NCBI RefSeq assembly: GCF_002304225.1
Contig: NZ_NSLB01000002.1
Span: 550,340 to 614,339, forward strand
Length of the DNA stretch: 64,000 nt
Direction: 5' to 3'
Origin: Pseudomonas sp. HAR-UPW-AIA-41
GTDB taxonomy: Bacteria; Pseudomonadota; Gammaproteobacteria; Pseudomonadales; Pseudomonadaceae
Shown here: positions 41,055 through 50,741 of the stretch, in pieces
Layout of the letters: every line of letters starts with the position of its first letter
Numbering within the stretch: position 1 is the stretch's first letter
Notes under the pieces: model-generated
The model's input: the letters and a program-made list of their open reading frames with translations, nothing else
Database searches by the model: none
What the model was told of the DNA's origin: nothing
Translations under genes and position numbers: made by a program

Positions 41055-41236
41055 CAGTCATCCTCCCGGCGTACCTGCAGCTGCCAGCTCTGGCCGTCAG
41101 TCCACAGCTGGAACAGAATCGGCCGGCAGCACACCGGACAGTCCTCGTAGTAGCACTGTTCACCGGCGGACAGATCCAGCAGCGCCTCGACCTGCTCACC
41201 GCAATAGGGACACTGATAGCACTCAGTTTCCAGCAT
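41054..41236 (-). CDS. CPXCG-motif cysteine-rich protein
   Basis: This 60-residue protein has two Cys pairs, CPYC (residues 9-12) and CPVC (33-36), plus an extra Cys, forming a likely zinc ribbon of the CPXCG family. There are two ATGs in a row; the second (41236) is 5 bases from GGAGG and is preferred. It is first of a two-gene unit with DUF2007. Role unknown. Confidence 0.88.
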   Translation of the reverse strand: MLETECYQCPYCGEQVEALLDLSAGEQCYYEDCPVCCRPILFQLWTDGQSWQLQVRREDD

Positions 41237-41374
41237 CATAGCCTCCGAGAATCCCCCGCCACCGCGACAAAACGCCAACCGATTCAGGTGTGACTTGCGC
41301 CTATAATCGGCGGTCAACTGATGTACCCGGCAGCCCCAAGGGGCGCCCTTCTTCCGGCATAACATGAGATCCCG

Positions 41375-42529
41375 ATGGTCGATTTCGAATCCATCCGTCC
41401 TTACCGCGATGACGAAGTAGCCGCCGTACTGGCCCGCCTGCTGGCTGACCCAGCCTTTCTGCAGACCTTGCTGCGCTTTCGCTTCCCGCGCCTGGCCGGC
41501 CCGCTGGGCTGGCTGCTGAAACCTGTTATAGCCCATCGGCTGCGCCGAGAAGTCGCCGGCATCAACAGTGTCGATGACCTGCAGAGCAAACTGGAGCCCT
41601 ATGTCGACCGCGTGATCGAGCGCGCCAGCGACGGCATCAGCTACTCCGGTCTGGAACAGCTGCAGAGTGGCCGCCCCTACCTGTACATCGCCAATCACCG
41701 CGACATCGTGATGGACCCGGCCTTCGTCAACTATGCGCTGTACCATGCCGGCCAGCCGACGCCGCGCATCGCCATCGGTGACAACCTGCTGCAGAAGCCC
41801 TTCGTCGGCGACCTGATGCGCCTCAACAAGAGCTTCATCGTGCAGCGTTCGGTCAGCGGAAGGCGCGAGAAACTGGCCGCTTATCAACTGCTATCGGCCT
41901 ACATCAACCACTCGATCCGCAACGAGCAGCAGTCCGTGTGGATTGCCCAGGCCGAAGGCCGGGCCAAGGACGGCGACGACCGCACCGACTCGGCCATCCT
42001 CAAGATGTTCCACATGGCCAACAAGGAGCAGCCATTCGAGCAGGCTCTGGCCGAGCTGCACCTGATTCCGGTATCGATCAGCTACGAATACGACCCCTGC
42101 GATCTGGCCAAGGCCCGCGAGCTGCGCATTCGCGCCGAGACGGGTGACTACCAGAAGGCCGAAGGCGAGGACGACCTCAGCATCGCCCTGGGCATCACCG
42201 GTCACAAAGGCCGCGTGCACGTGAGCTTCGGCAGTGAAATCCGCCAGCCCAGCGCCGATGCCAAGCAACTGGCACTCGCGGTGGATGCACAGATTCTCGC
42301 CAGCTACCGGCTGTTCCCGGTGCACTACCTGGCCTATGCCCAGTGGGCGGAACGCGACAGCTCACTGGCGGTGCCCCGTGCCGAGGATTTGTTCAACGCT
42401 GCGGAGCTGACCACAGCGCAGCAGCAGTGGCAGCAACGCCTGCAGGCCTGCCCGCCGGAAGATCAGCCCTATCTGATCGGCCAGTACGCCAGACCGGTAG
42501 CCAATCACTACCGGCTGCTTCAGGCCTGA
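41375..42529 (+). CDS. PlsC-like glycerolipid acyltransferase
   Basis: This 384-residue protein has the acyltransferase NHRDIVMD box (residues 107-114) and the EGR substrate motif (194-196, AQAEGRAKDG). It has no obvious transmembrane segment besides a short hydrophobic patch at 40-52. It is larger than PlsC and closer to a 1-acyl-glycerol-phosphate or glycerol-3-phosphate acyltransferase-like group seen in pseudomonads. A terminator follows. Acyl acceptor unknown. Confidence 0.87.
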   Translation: MVDFESIRPYRDDEVAAVLARLLADPAFLQTLLRFRFPRLAGPLGWLLKPVIAHRLRREVAGINSVDDLQSKLEPYVDRVIERASDGISYSGLEQLQSGRPYLYIANHRDIVMDPAFVNYALYHAGQPTPRIAIGDNLLQKPFVGDLMRLNKSFIVQRSVSGRREKLAAYQLLSAYINHSIRNEQQSVWIAQAEGRAKDGDDRTDSAILKMFHMANKEQPFEQALAELHLIPVSISYEYDPCDLAKARELRIRAETGDYQKAEGEDDLSIALGITGHKGRVHVSFGSEIRQPSADAKQLALAVDAQILASYRLFPVHYLAYAQWAERDSSLAVPRAEDLFNAAELTTAQQQWQQRLQACPPEDQPYLIGQYARPVANHYRLLQA

Positions 42530-42566
42530 TGGCCAACCGGCCGCCTGAAACAGGCCGGCCTGAAAT

Positions 42567-42597
42567 GCAAAACGGCGAACCTGGGTTCGCCGTTTTT
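42567..42597. terminator. Bidirectional intrinsic terminator
   Basis: ACGGCGAAC-CTGG-GTTCGCCGT is flanked by A4 and T5, between the acyltransferase gene and the convergent 94-residue gene. Confidence 0.9.
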
Positions 42598-42614
42598 GCT
42601 TACCGAGCTTTAGC

Positions 42615-42899
42615 TCAGAGAAGAGTGCTGTACCAGGACAGGCACAGCGCGCCGCTCAGCGCCACCAGGCCGAACCGGTTGAAGAAACGGTTGAGCCGCA
42701 GCGTCGCGTCGTCCAGTTCGCCATCGTCCTCAATGTCTTCGAGGGCACCGGCGGCACTCAGGCGGGCCTGCGCGCGCTGCTCGCGCATCCGGGTAGCCAG
42801 TAGCAACCAGCTGCCGGCAATGGCAAAGAACAGGGCCAGACTGTTGAGTGCCTGCGCCGGATGGGCCAGACAGCTCAGATACAACGCCTGCAGCGACAT
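42615..42899 (-). CDS. Uncharacterised two-helix membrane protein
   Basis: This 94-residue protein has two hydrophobic segments (about residues 14-35, ALNSLALFFAIAGSWLLLA, and 72-90, FGLVALSGALCLSWYS) separated by a charged acidic loop. GGAGG lies 5 bases before the ATG. I do not recognise the family. It is convergent with the acyltransferase gene. Confidence 0.75.
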   Translation of the reverse strand: MSLQALYLSCLAHPAQALNSLALFFAIAGSWLLLATRMREQRAQARLSAAGALEDIEDDGELDDATLRLNRFFNRFGLVALSGALCLSWYSTLL

Positions 42900-43034
42900 C
42901 ACAACCTCCACCGGGGCGTTACGCACCCAACCGTCACGACTGCATCACCGGCATCACCCGGCGACCTCTCAATGGCGGCGCAGTCTACCGATTCGCGTAC
43001 AGGTTGTATGGCCATTCCGACGAACGCACGGCCT

Positions 43035-43661
43035 TCAGCGCAGCTCGCTGAAGGCGATCTTGACCCCGAGCAGCAACAGCACACCGCCCATCAACCGGTC
43101 GAACCAGTGCCCCAGCCTTGCAAAACCACGGCGCACGCGGTCATGACTGAACAGCAGGGCCACCAGGGTGAACCACAGCGCCGTGGCCACGGCCAGATAC
43201 AGTCCATATCCTGCCTGTACCGTCAGCGGCGTGTGCGGATTGATCACCACGGTAAACAGCGAGAGGAAGAACAGCGTGGCCTTGGGATTCAGGCCATTGG
43301 TAACAAAACCGGAGACGAAGGCCGCCCGCGCCGTACGCAGCACGCCATCGGCCTCAGGCAGCGCCAATTCGGGCGCTGGCCTCGCGCGCAAGGCGCGGAT
43401 GCCGATGTACACCAGATACGCCGCCGCCAGGTACTTGAGCAGGTTGAACAGCAGCACCGACTGCGATACCAGCAGACCTATGCCCAGCAGCGAGTAGGCC
43501 ACGTGCAGGAGAATCCCCGTGCCCACGCCCCAGGCCGTGAACAACCCGGCGCGCCGGCCATGGGCGACACTTTCCTTGAGCACCACGGCAAAATCCGGCC
43601 CCGGACTGGCCACCGCCAGCAGGTGAATCAGGGCCACCGTCAGAAATTCCGTCCAGTACAT
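43035..43661 (-). CDS. LysE/RhtB family exporter
   Basis: This 208-residue inner-membrane exporter of the LysE family shows about six membrane segments and the family motif LLAVASPGPDFAVVLKESVAHGRRAG near residue 15. FVTNGLNPKATLFFLSLF is the second conserved region. Family members expel amino acids such as lysine, threonine or homoserine lactone. GGAGG precedes the ATG. Divergent from the hydroxyacid dehydrogenase; the substrate is not decided. Confidence 0.92.
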   Translation of the reverse strand: MYWTEFLTVALIHLLAVASPGPDFAVVLKESVAHGRRAGLFTAWGVGTGILLHVAYSLLGIGLLVSQSVLLFNLLKYLAAAYLVYIGIRALRARPAPELALPEADGVLRTARAAFVSGFVTNGLNPKATLFFLSLFTVVINPHTPLTVQAGYGLYLAVATALWFTLVALLFSHDRVRRGFARLGHWFDRLMGGVLLLLGVKIAFSELR

Positions 43662-43756
43662 ACCACCTCCGCCAGACTTCGGGACTCACTACACAGGACT
43701 TTGTTAGGCTCGCCACCTTACCCTCTGCGGGCGTCCCACAACAGGTACAGCTACCC

Positions 43757-44725
43757 ATGAACAGTCGTCATGCCGTCTTTCTCGACTGCGCTTCTCTCGA
43801 TCTGGGGGATCTCGATCTGACCCCACTGCAGCAGGCCTTCACCGGCCTGACCCCGCACGACGCCAGCCATGCCGGACAGGTAGTCGAACGCCTGCAGGGC
43901 GCACAGGTGGCCATCAGCAACAAAGTGCCGCTGACTGCCGAAACCCTGGCGGCTCTGCCGGACCTCAAACTAATTCTGGTGGCCGCCACCGGCACCAACA
44001 ATGTCGACCTGCACGCCGCACAGCGCCTCGGCATTACCGTGTGCAACAGCCAGGGCTACGGCACGCCCTCGGTCGCCCAGCACACGCTGATGCTCATGCT
44101 GGCTCTGGCCACCCGGCTGCCCGATTATCACCACGCGGTGCAGGCCGGGCGCTGGCAGCAGGCCAGCCAGTTCTGCCTGCTGGACTTCCCCATCAGCGAA
44201 CTCAGCGGCAAGACTCTCGGCATTCTCGGCGCCGGCGAGCTGGGCAGCGCCGTGGCGCGGCTGGCCGAAGCCTTCGGCATGCGCGTGCTGCTGGGCCAGC
44301 TACCCGGGCGGCCGCCGCGGTCCGATCGATTGCCGCTGAGCGAGCTACTGCCGCAGCTGGACGTGCTGTCCCTGCATTGCCCGCTGACACCGGCCACCGC
44401 GCAACTGATCAACCGTCAGCACCTCGACCTGCTGCCGCCGCATGCATGGCTGATCAACACTGCCCGAGGCGCCCTGCTCGACGAACAGGCCGTGGCCGAT
44501 GCCCTGCGCGAAGGACGACTGGGCGCGGCCGCGCTGGATGTGCTGAGCGTCGAGCCGCCCACGACCGACAACCCACTGCTGGCCGGAGACATTCCGAATC
44601 TGCTGATTACCCCGCACTCGGCCTGGGGCAGCCGCGAAGCCCGGCAGCGCATCGTCGGGCAACTGGCCGAAAACGCCACCGCTTTCTTCGCCGGGCAGCC
44701 CCGGCGGGTGGTCACGCCGGGCTGA
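43757..44725 (+). CDS. D-2-hydroxyacid dehydrogenase (HprA-like)
   Basis: This 322-residue NAD(P)-dependent oxidoreductase of the D-isomer family has the cofactor motif GILGAGELG (residues 155-163). Catalytic residues are visible in [11 protein letters not shown] (Arg), VLSVEPP (Glu) and TPHSAWGS (His). It resembles glycerate dehydrogenase/hydroxypyruvate reductase, which reduces hydroxypyruvate to glycerate, but the exact substrate is uncertain. rsmC follows 35 bases downstream. Confidence 0.9.
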   Translation: MNSRHAVFLDCASLDLGDLDLTPLQQAFTGLTPHDASHAGQVVERLQGAQVAISNKVPLTAETLAALPDLKLILVAATGTNNVDLHAAQRLGITVCNSQGYGTPSVAQHTLMLMLALATRLPDYHHAVQAGRWQQASQFCLLDFPISELSGKTLGILGAGELGSAVARLAEAFGMRVLLGQLPGRPPRSDRLPLSELLPQLDVLSLHCPLTPATAQLINRQHLDLLPPHAWLINTARGALLDEQAVADALREGRLGAAALDVLSVEPPTTDNPLLAGDIPNLLITPHSAWGSREARQRIVGQLAENATAFFAGQPRRVVTPG

Positions 44726-44760
44726 TCCGGTTAGCCTTGTCGCCTTTTTCAGGAGCGCCC

Positions 44761-45759
44761 ATGGATCCGCGAAGCGAAGTGTTGCTGCGTCAGGCCGAAC
44801 TGTTTCAGGGCCCGGTTCTGCTCGCTGGTTTGCCGGCCGATGATCTGCTCGGCAAGTTGCCCGCCGCCCATGGCTGGAGCTGGCATGCCGGCGAGCAGGC
44901 CGGGCTTGAACAGCGCTTTGCCGGGCGCAGCGAGTTTGGCACCACAGCGCCGGCCAGTTCCTTTGCCAGCGCCGTGCTGTTCCTGCCGAAATCCCGCGAG
45001 CTGACCGACTACCTGCTCGACAGCCTAGCCGCGCGCCTGCCCGGCGCCCTGCTTTATCTGGTCGGTGAAAAACGTGCCGGCATCGAGCGGGCCGCCAAGC
45101 AGCTGCAGCGTTTCGGTAAGCCACGCAAGCTCGACAGTGCCCGCCACTGCCAGCTCTGGCAGGTACAGGTCGACAACGCGCCCGCCGTACCACAACTGGA
45201 ACAACTGGCCGAGCGCATCAGCCTGCCGCTGAGTGACGGCCCACTGGAAGTGATCACCCTGCCCGGCGTGTTCAGCCATGGTCGCCTGGATCGCGGCACC
45301 GCTCTGCTGCTGGAGCATCTGAACAACCTGCCAACAGGCCATCTGCTGGATTTCGGCAGCGGTGCCGGCATCCTCGGCAGCGTGCTCAAGCGGCGCTACC
45401 CGCAGAGCCAGCTGACCCTGCTGGATGTCGACGCCTTCGCTCTGGCAGCCAGCCGCCTGACCCTGGCTGCCAACGGTCTGGAGGCGGAAGTACTGGCCAG
45501 CGATGGTATTCACGGCGCGCCCGGCGGGCTCAGCGCCATCATCACCAACCCGCCGTTCCACAGCGGCGTGCACACCAGCTATGCCGCCAGTGAAACCCTG
45601 CTGCGCGAGGCCGCCCGCCACCTGCTGCCGGGCGGTGAACTGCGTATCGTAGCCAACAGTTTCCTGCGCTACCCGCCGCTGATCGAAGAACACCTGGGCA
45701 CCTGCCAGACTCTGGCCGAAGCCGAGGGTTTTCGCATCTACCGTGCCCGCAAAGGCTGA
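44761..45759 (+). CDS. rsmC: 16S rRNA m2G1207 methyltransferase
   Basis: This 332-residue two-domain SAM methyltransferase resembles RsmC, which makes N2-methyl-G1207 in 16S rRNA. The C-terminal domain has the SAM motif [15 protein letters not shown] and the catalytic NPPFHSG motif. The N-terminal half is the degenerate MTS-like domain. AGGAG lies 6 bases before the ATG. It follows the hydroxyacid dehydrogenase gene in the same direction. Confidence 0.93.
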   Translation: MDPRSEVLLRQAELFQGPVLLAGLPADDLLGKLPAAHGWSWHAGEQAGLEQRFAGRSEFGTTAPASSFASAVLFLPKSRELTDYLLDSLAARLPGALLYLVGEKRAGIERAAKQLQRFGKPRKLDSARHCQLWQVQVDNAPAVPQLEQLAERISLPLSDGPLEVITLPGVFSHGRLDRGTALLLEHLNNLPTGHLLDFGSGAGILGSVLKRRYPQSQLTLLDVDAFALAASRLTLAANGLEAEVLASDGIHGAPGGLSAIITNPPFHSGVHTSYAASETLLREAARHLLPGGELRIVANSFLRYPPLIEEHLGTCQTLAEAEGFRIYRARKG

Positions 45760-45789
45760 GTGGCTTGCCATAAAGAACAGGCAAAGGCA

Positions 45790-45970
45790 CAATGCGCGCG
45801 TCCTAGGGGAGTAGTCTCCCGTGAGCGCCCGCTCACCCGGCACGCGTCAACACACTTGCTCCACAGAGCATGGCGCCTGCGACCTCCGGCCTGATCCAGG
45901 CCTGTGGTTTGACAAGACCTATGACACGCACACCTCACCCGGGGCGGGAAGGTAGTACGTGTCATAGCCA
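45790..45970 (+). ncRNA. yybP-ykoY manganese riboswitch
   Basis: The leader of the GDT1 gene contains GGGGAGTAG (45806-45814), GTCAACACAC and GACAAGACC (45911-45919), the conserved elements of the Mn-sensing yybP-ykoY aptamer. A 3' stem pairs TATGACACG (45920-45928) with CGTGTCATA (45959-45967). The gene behind it is a Mn exporter, the usual target. Ends are approximate. Confidence 0.85.
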
Positions 45971-46000
45971 GTCGTCGAACCCGCCCCTGAGGAATCCCCG

Positions 46001-46582
46001 ATGCTCGAATCCTTCGCCGTTTCCACCGGTATCGTTGCGCTCGCCGAAATCGGCGACAAGACGCAATTGCTCGCACTGGTCCTGGCTGCCCGCTTCCGCC
46101 GCCCCTGGCCGATCATCTGGGGCATCGTCATCGCCACCCTGGCCAACCACTTCGCTGCCGGCGCCGTCGGCCACTGGGTCGCCGGTCTGTTCAGCCAGAC
46201 CACCCTCAGCTGGATTCTCGCCGCCAGCTTTGCCGCCGTAGCGGTCTGGACCCTTATCCCGGACAAGCTCGACGATGATGAGGAGTCCAAGCTCAAGCGC
46301 TACGGCCCGTTCGTCACCACCCTGATTGCCTTCTTCCTTGCCGAGATGGGCGACAAGACGCAAATCGCCACGGTCATGCTGGCCGCGCAATACCAGCAAC
46401 TGGCGATGGTAGTCGCAGGCACCACGCTGGGCATGCTGATCGCCAACGTGCCGGTGGTACTGGCCGGACACTTCGCCGCTGATCGTCTGCCCATGACCCT
46501 GATCCACCGCCTGGCCGCCCTGTGCTTTGCCGGTCTGGCGGTCTATGCCGCCTGCCAGGCGATGGGCATTGTCGCGCTGTGA
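46001..46582 (+). CDS. TMEM165/GDT1 family Mn exporter
   Basis: This 193-residue inner-membrane protein has six membrane segments and the duplicated family motif EIGDKT (residues 16-21) and EMGDKT (115-120). The family exports Mn (MneA/MntX in other bacteria). The charged loop DKLDDDEESKLKR lies between the halves. A Mn-type riboswitch precedes it and a strong hairpin follows, so it is a single-gene unit. Confidence 0.93.
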   Translation: MLESFAVSTGIVALAEIGDKTQLLALVLAARFRRPWPIIWGIVIATLANHFAAGAVGHWVAGLFSQTTLSWILAASFAAVAVWTLIPDKLDDDEESKLKRYGPFVTTLIAFFLAEMGDKTQIATVMLAAQYQQLAMVVAGTTLGMLIANVPVVLAGHFAADRLPMTLIHRLAALCFAGLAVYAACQAMGIVAL

Positions 46583-46588
46583 TGTGAA

Positions 46589-46617
46589 GCACCCGGGCAA
46601 AACCTTTGCCCGGGTGC
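46589..46617 (+). terminator. Hairpin after Mn exporter gene
   Basis: A 13-bp perfect stem GCACCCGGGCAAA with a 3-base loop lies 7 bases after the stop. It lacks a T-tract. Confidence 0.65.
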
Positions 46618-46684
46618 ACTGCTCCCCACAAGGACTGCTAAGATCTGAGGTTCAGTATTAATTCGCCTCAGCAAGGAGCTGCAA

Positions 46685-47128
46685 ATGTCACTGGATGACA
46701 TGAAACGCACCGTACGCCAGCATATCGACCTGTCATGGAACAAGGGCCGCCTAGCCCTGGCCGAACGCCTGCACAGCAAGGATTTCCTCTACAAAAGCTC
46801 GTTCATGGGCCGTCCGCTGAACGGCAGCGACTACTGCGCCATGGTCGAGGAAATCCGCAGCGCCATGCCCGACCTGGAAGTTGTGGTTGAGGAGTGTCTG
46901 GCCGAAGGCAACAAGGTGGTCACCTGGAGCACCCTGATCGGCACCCTGGAAAAACCGGCGCTGGGCTACCCGGCCAGTGACCGGGTGCTGAGCATCTCGG
47001 CCATGGCCTTCTGGACGCTCAATTCGGTGGGCGAAATACAGGAAATCTGCACCATGTTTGATATGGAAAGCTTCCGCAGCCAGCTGGGACTGGAAACCCG
47101 CCCCTTCGCCGAGAAAGCCCTGCCTTGA
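46685..47128 (+). CDS. SnoaL-like/ester cyclase family protein
   Basis: This 147-residue protein matches the NTF2-like SnoaL fold (LALAERLHSKDFLYKSSFMG, DLEVVVEECLAEGNKVVTWST, AFWTLNSVGEIQEI). Such proteins include polyketide cyclases and many small hydrolases of unknown substrate. AAGGAG precedes the ATG by about 7 bases. It stands alone between two hairpin-bounded genes, so its partner is unknown. Confidence 0.82.
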   Translation: MSLDDMKRTVRQHIDLSWNKGRLALAERLHSKDFLYKSSFMGRPLNGSDYCAMVEEIRSAMPDLEVVVEECLAEGNKVVTWSTLIGTLEKPALGYPASDRVLSISAMAFWTLNSVGEIQEICTMFDMESFRSQLGLETRPFAEKALP

Positions 47129-47163
47129 GGAAGCGCCCGGCAGCCTGAGCTGCCGGGCCACTC

Positions 47164-47973
47164 TCAGCGACGCGCCTGCTGATACAGCGGCATCACCTTT
47201 GGAATAGCCGCCTGCAGGGCACTGATACGCGAGCTGGATGACGGGTGCGTGCTCATGAACTCGGGCGGCGCCCCCGCGTTGGCTTGCGCCATCTTCTGCC
47301 ACAGACTGATCGCCGCGTTCGGGTCGTAGCCGGCGCGTGCTGCCAGTTCGAGGCCGATCAGGTCGGCCTCGTTCTCATTGCCGCGACTGTTGGGCAGGGT
47401 CATCAGGTACTCGACCCCGACGTTGGCCACCTGCATGGCATCGCCAAAACCGAGAGCGCCGCCCAGTTGGGTGGCCATCTGCACACCATAAGCCTTGGAC
47501 ATCGCTTCGCGGCCGTGCTCACGCAAGGCGTGGGCAATCTCGTGCCCCATCACGGCAGCGATTTCATCGTCACTCAGCCTCAGTTTGTCGATCAGGCCGC
47601 TGTAGAAAATGATCTTGCCGCCTGGGCCACAGTTGGCGTTCAACTCCGGGCTGTCGACCAGATTGACTTCCCACTGCCACTGCGCGGCATCGGCCCGAAA
47701 CACCGGTGCCTGAGCAATCAGGCGCTGGGCAATCGCATTCAGGCGCCGGCTGTCGGCCGTGCCACGTTCCAGCACGCCCTCGCTGGCGGCCTTCTGCACC
47801 GTCTGCCGGTACGCCTGGGCATACTGCTGGTTGACCTGCTCGGTCGACACCATGCTGAACATGTACTGCTTGCGGTCGACACCCACCGCGCCACCCTGGG
47901 TGGTATTCACCGCCTGACAGGCGCTAAGGGTGACCAGAGACGCCACCAGAGCCATACGCCACACACCACTCAT
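47164..47973 (-). CDS. M48 family lipoprotein metalloprotease
   Basis: This 269-residue lipoprotein has a signal peptide ending in the lipobox LSAC (Cys19) and a zinc-protease domain with HEIAH at residues 144-148. The third zinc ligand Glu lies in NENEADLIGLELAARAGY. It resembles E. coli LoiP-type outer-membrane quality-control proteases. The ATG at 47973 is chosen because AAGGAG lies 7 bases upstream; the frame extends further 5'. Divergent from the chemoreceptor gene. Confidence 0.9.
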   Translation of the reverse strand: MSGVWRMALVASLVTLSACQAVNTTQGGAVGVDRKQYMFSMVSTEQVNQQYAQAYRQTVQKAASEGVLERGTADSRRLNAIAQRLIAQAPVFRADAAQWQWEVNLVDSPELNANCGPGGKIIFYSGLIDKLRLSDDEIAAVMGHEIAHALREHGREAMSKAYGVQMATQLGGALGFGDAMQVANVGVEYLMTLPNSRGNENEADLIGLELAARAGYDPNAAISLWQKMAQANAGAPPEFMSTHPSSSSRISALQAAIPKVMPLYQQARR

Positions 47974-48144
47974 TGCATCACTCCTTGGCCACATGAGGCC
48001 AGCAATCCTAGGCAAGCGCGCAAACCCCATCAAGCTGAGCTTGCGTGTCGCACGATCTGCATCTTTGCTAAGTAAGAGATTAAGGAAATTGCCATCCTGG
48101 CCGACATCACGGAAACAGGCCTACCTGCGACTTGCGGAGTCACC

Positions 48145-50265
48145 ATGAAGTTCCGATCGATTCAGTTTTCCGTAGCCGTTCTTGCTGGCGCCAGCATCCT
48201 AGCGGTGGTCATCGCCCTGGTGCTGTACTCGCTGATGTCCACTAGCCGTACCCAGGCATTGGTGCAGGAGCGTACTGGCACACTGCTTGACCACCTGATC
48301 AAGGAACGTCTGATAACTCTCGCTGAAGGGCAGGTAGGGCGCTTGCAGCGTGAGTTCGAGTACCCCATGGCCATGTCCAAAGCTCTCGCCAATACCAACG
48401 CAATGCTCGGTCAGGGACTTAGCATGAGTCGCGAAGAGCTCTCAGCCCTCACAGGTGATTACCTGCGCCAGAACCCGAAGCTCATCGACTTCTATATTGG
48501 CTGGGAACCTAATGCCTTCGATCAGGATGATGACCTCTACAAAAACCAGAAAGAAAACGGCTATGACGAGACTGGCCGGTTTATGCCTTGGTGGTATCGC
48601 GATGGTAATGCCATAAAGCTTGAACCCTTGCAGGCCTCTCAGCTTGAAAGCCAGAAGTTGCTGCCTACTGGCATTCGTGAAGGCGAGTATTACCTCTGCC
48701 CTCGAGAAACCAAGCAGCCCTGCATGACCGATCCTGGCTCTTATGACTACGGTGGCAAGAAAGTACTGGTAGCCTCCTTCAACGCCCCTGTTCTGGTGAA
48801 TGGCGAGTTCAAAGGCAGCGTAGGCAATAGCCTGGCCCTGGGTTTCATTCAGGAGTTTCTCATCAACGCCAACAAGAGCCTCTATGATGGGGCCGGCGAC
48901 ATGATGCTGATCTCCGCCAAGCAGCGACTGGTCGCCTACACAAAAGACAGCAAGATGCTCGGCGAACCCGCAGACCGGGTACTGGACACCAACGAAAAGG
49001 CCAACCTTGGAAAGCTCAACGGCACAGAGCCATTGATTGATACAGACGAGCAGGCTGGCCACATAGAGCTTTACCTGCCTTTTGACGTCGCCGGTAGTAG
49101 TACTCGCTGGGTATTGCTGTTGCGCCTGCCGGTTGCCGCCGTGATGGCAGATCTCCAACAACTGCAGAGTGAACTGGCCAGCCAAAGCCGTGACAGTACT
49201 CTAGGCATGATGCTGGTCGGGCTCACCATTGCAGCCATCGGTCTGCTGATTATCTGGCTCGTGGGTTATGGCATCGCCAAGCCGCTCAAGGAAATGGTCC
49301 ATATGCTGGATGACATTGCCAAGGGCGAGGGTGACCTCACGCATAGGCTGGAGGTGTCCCGCGCCGACGAGCTGGGCTCAATTGCCAGCGGCTTCAACAC
49401 CTTCCTCGGCAAGCTACAGACCATGATCAGCCAGGTAGTGGCCTCCGTACAGAAGGTCAGTGACTCTTCGGAAAATACTGCCGATATCGCCATTCGCACC
49501 AATCAGGGTGTTCAGCGCCAGCTCTCGGAAATCGAACAAGTGGCCACGGCCGTGCAGGAAATGTCGGCCACAGCCCAGGAAGTATCGCGCAGCGCCACCC
49601 ATGCAGCCGATGCCGCCAACAACGCCGATGCCGCCGCCAACCATGGTAAGCAGGTGGTGCACAGCACGGCAGCCTCCATTGCCGGCCTGGCCAGCGAAAT
49701 TGGCCGTGCGGTGGGTGTGGTGCAGAACCTGGCCAAGGACAGTGAAAACATCAACGCCATTCTTGTCGCCATTCGCGGTATTGCCGAGCAAACCAACCTG
49801 CTGGCGCTAAACGCCGCCATCGAGGCGGCCCGCGCAGGCGAACAGGGCCGCGGCTTTGCCGTGGTGGCCGACGAGGTGCGCAACCTGGCGCAAAAGACCC
49901 AGCAGGCCACCGAAGAAATCCAGACCATGATCCAGCAACTGCAACACGGCACCCGCGAAGTGGTGAAGGTGATGCAGGAAAGCCAGGAGAAGACCGACGA
50001 CAGCGTGCAGCATGCGCGTCAGGCGGCCGAGGCTCTGGAGACCATCACGCAAGCCGTATCGGTAATCAGCGAGATGAACACCCATATCGCCACCGCCGCC
50101 GAAGAGCAAAGTGCGGTAGCCGAGGACATCAACCGCAACGTCACCAATATCGGCATGGTGGCTCAGGAAGTGGCCGGCGGCGCCGACGAGGCCAGCGCCG
50201 CCAGCTCGGAACTGACCAAGCTGGCCGAACAGCAGCGCCGACTGATCAATCAGTTCAAGGTCTGA
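48145..50265 (+). CDS. Methyl-accepting chemotaxis protein with Cache sensor
   Basis: This 706-residue chemoreceptor has a membrane segment at residues about 8-31, a large periplasmic double-Cache-type sensor to about 350, a second membrane segment, and a HAMP domain ([26 protein letters not shown]). The cytoplasmic signalling domain includes the hairpin-tip region [20 protein letters not shown]. The sensor has [15 protein letters not shown] near residue 134, near the place where related Cache receptors contact amine or amino-acid ligands. The ligand is not known. Codon use of the sensor part is more A/T-rich than that of the signalling part. Confidence 0.93.
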   Translation: MKFRSIQFSVAVLAGASILAVVIALVLYSLMSTSRTQALVQERTGTLLDHLIKERLITLAEGQVGRLQREFEYPMAMSKALANTNAMLGQGLSMSREELSALTGDYLRQNPKLIDFYIGWEPNAFDQDDDLYKNQKENGYDETGRFMPWWYRDGNAIKLEPLQASQLESQKLLPTGIREGEYYLCPRETKQPCMTDPGSYDYGGKKVLVASFNAPVLVNGEFKGSVGNSLALGFIQEFLINANKSLYDGAGDMMLISAKQRLVAYTKDSKMLGEPADRVLDTNEKANLGKLNGTEPLIDTDEQAGHIELYLPFDVAGSSTRWVLLLRLPVAAVMADLQQLQSELASQSRDSTLGMMLVGLTIAAIGLLIIWLVGYGIAKPLKEMVHMLDDIAKGEGDLTHRLEVSRADELGSIASGFNTFLGKLQTMISQVVASVQKVSDSSENTADIAIRTNQGVQRQLSEIEQVATAVQEMSATAQEVSRSATHAADAANNADAAANHGKQVVHSTAASIAGLASEIGRAVGVVQNLAKDSENINAILVAIRGIAEQTNLLALNAAIEAARAGEQGRGFAVVADEVRNLAQKTQQATEEIQTMIQQLQHGTREVVKVMQESQEKTDDSVQHARQAAEALETITQAVSVISEMNTHIATAAEEQSAVAEDINRNVTNIGMVAQEVAGGADEASAASSELTKLAEQQRRLINQFKV

Positions 50266-50278
50266 AACACGCAAATGC

Positions 50279-50304
50279 AAAAAGGCCCCGCAAGGGGCCT
50301 TTTT
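50279..50304. terminator. Bidirectional intrinsic terminator
   Basis: AAAAAGGCCCC-GCAA-GGGGCCTTTTT lies between the chemoreceptor and the convergent PilZ gene. Confidence 0.93.
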
Positions 50305-50325
50305 GTTGCGCTGAAAAACTATAAA

Positions 50326-50682
50326 TCAGGCTGATGCTGCAAGATGGTGGAAGCTGAAATAGAAGCGCAACGCATCGACCAATTCTACGAACTCCACTGG
50401 CGGCGCGACCAGGGCAAAGCCCGAGTCATAACTGCCGGGAGTGACATCCTCACGGGACCATTGGCAGGTGGCAGCAAAGTCGATGACATGCACACCATCC
50501 GTACCCGGAATCTTCAGACGCATTTCAAAACGTGCGCCAACCAACATCGGCAACTGGCTAATCAACATGAGGCCATCCAATGAGATATTACCGATATAGC
50601 CCATTGGCTTATCGGTAATACGGTTGAAGACCTTCAGGTAATACGGCAGCTGATGGCGCTCAATGCGACGCTGGCTTTTCAT
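50326..50682 (-). CDS. PilZ domain c-di-GMP receptor-like protein
   Basis: This 118-residue stand-alone PilZ domain has the RxxxR motif (residues 5-9, RRIER) and the NxSxxG motif (32-37, NISLDG), both needed to bind c-di-GMP. No second domain is present. The ATG at 50682 has AGGT as a weak ribosome site. Convergent with the chemoreceptor gene. Confidence 0.87.
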   Translation of the reverse strand: MKSQRRIERHQLPYYLKVFNRITDKPMGYIGNISLDGLMLISQLPMLVGARFEMRLKIPGTDGVHVIDFAATCQWSREDVTPGSYDSGFALVAPPVEFVELVDALRFYFSFHHLAASA

Positions 50683-50741
50683 AGCAACCTGACAAGAAGT
50701 GTGAACTCTCAGTATGGCTGGCAATTAGCCAGCAGCCAAAC

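Noticed and set aside
40772..41150. C-terminal extension of DUF58 as a real domain
   Set aside because: Its residues are the antisense of DUF2007 and the CPXCG gene and do not look like a protein domain; a one-base frameshift explains it better.
42990..43016. GTACAGGTTGTAT as a second LitR-type operator
   Set aside because: Arms and spacing do not match TGTACA-N12-TGTACA.
44041..44760. Long 5' extension of the rsmC frame
   Set aside because: It overlaps the hydroxyacid dehydrogenase gene in another frame; the ATG at 44761 has a good ribosome site and the family N-terminus.
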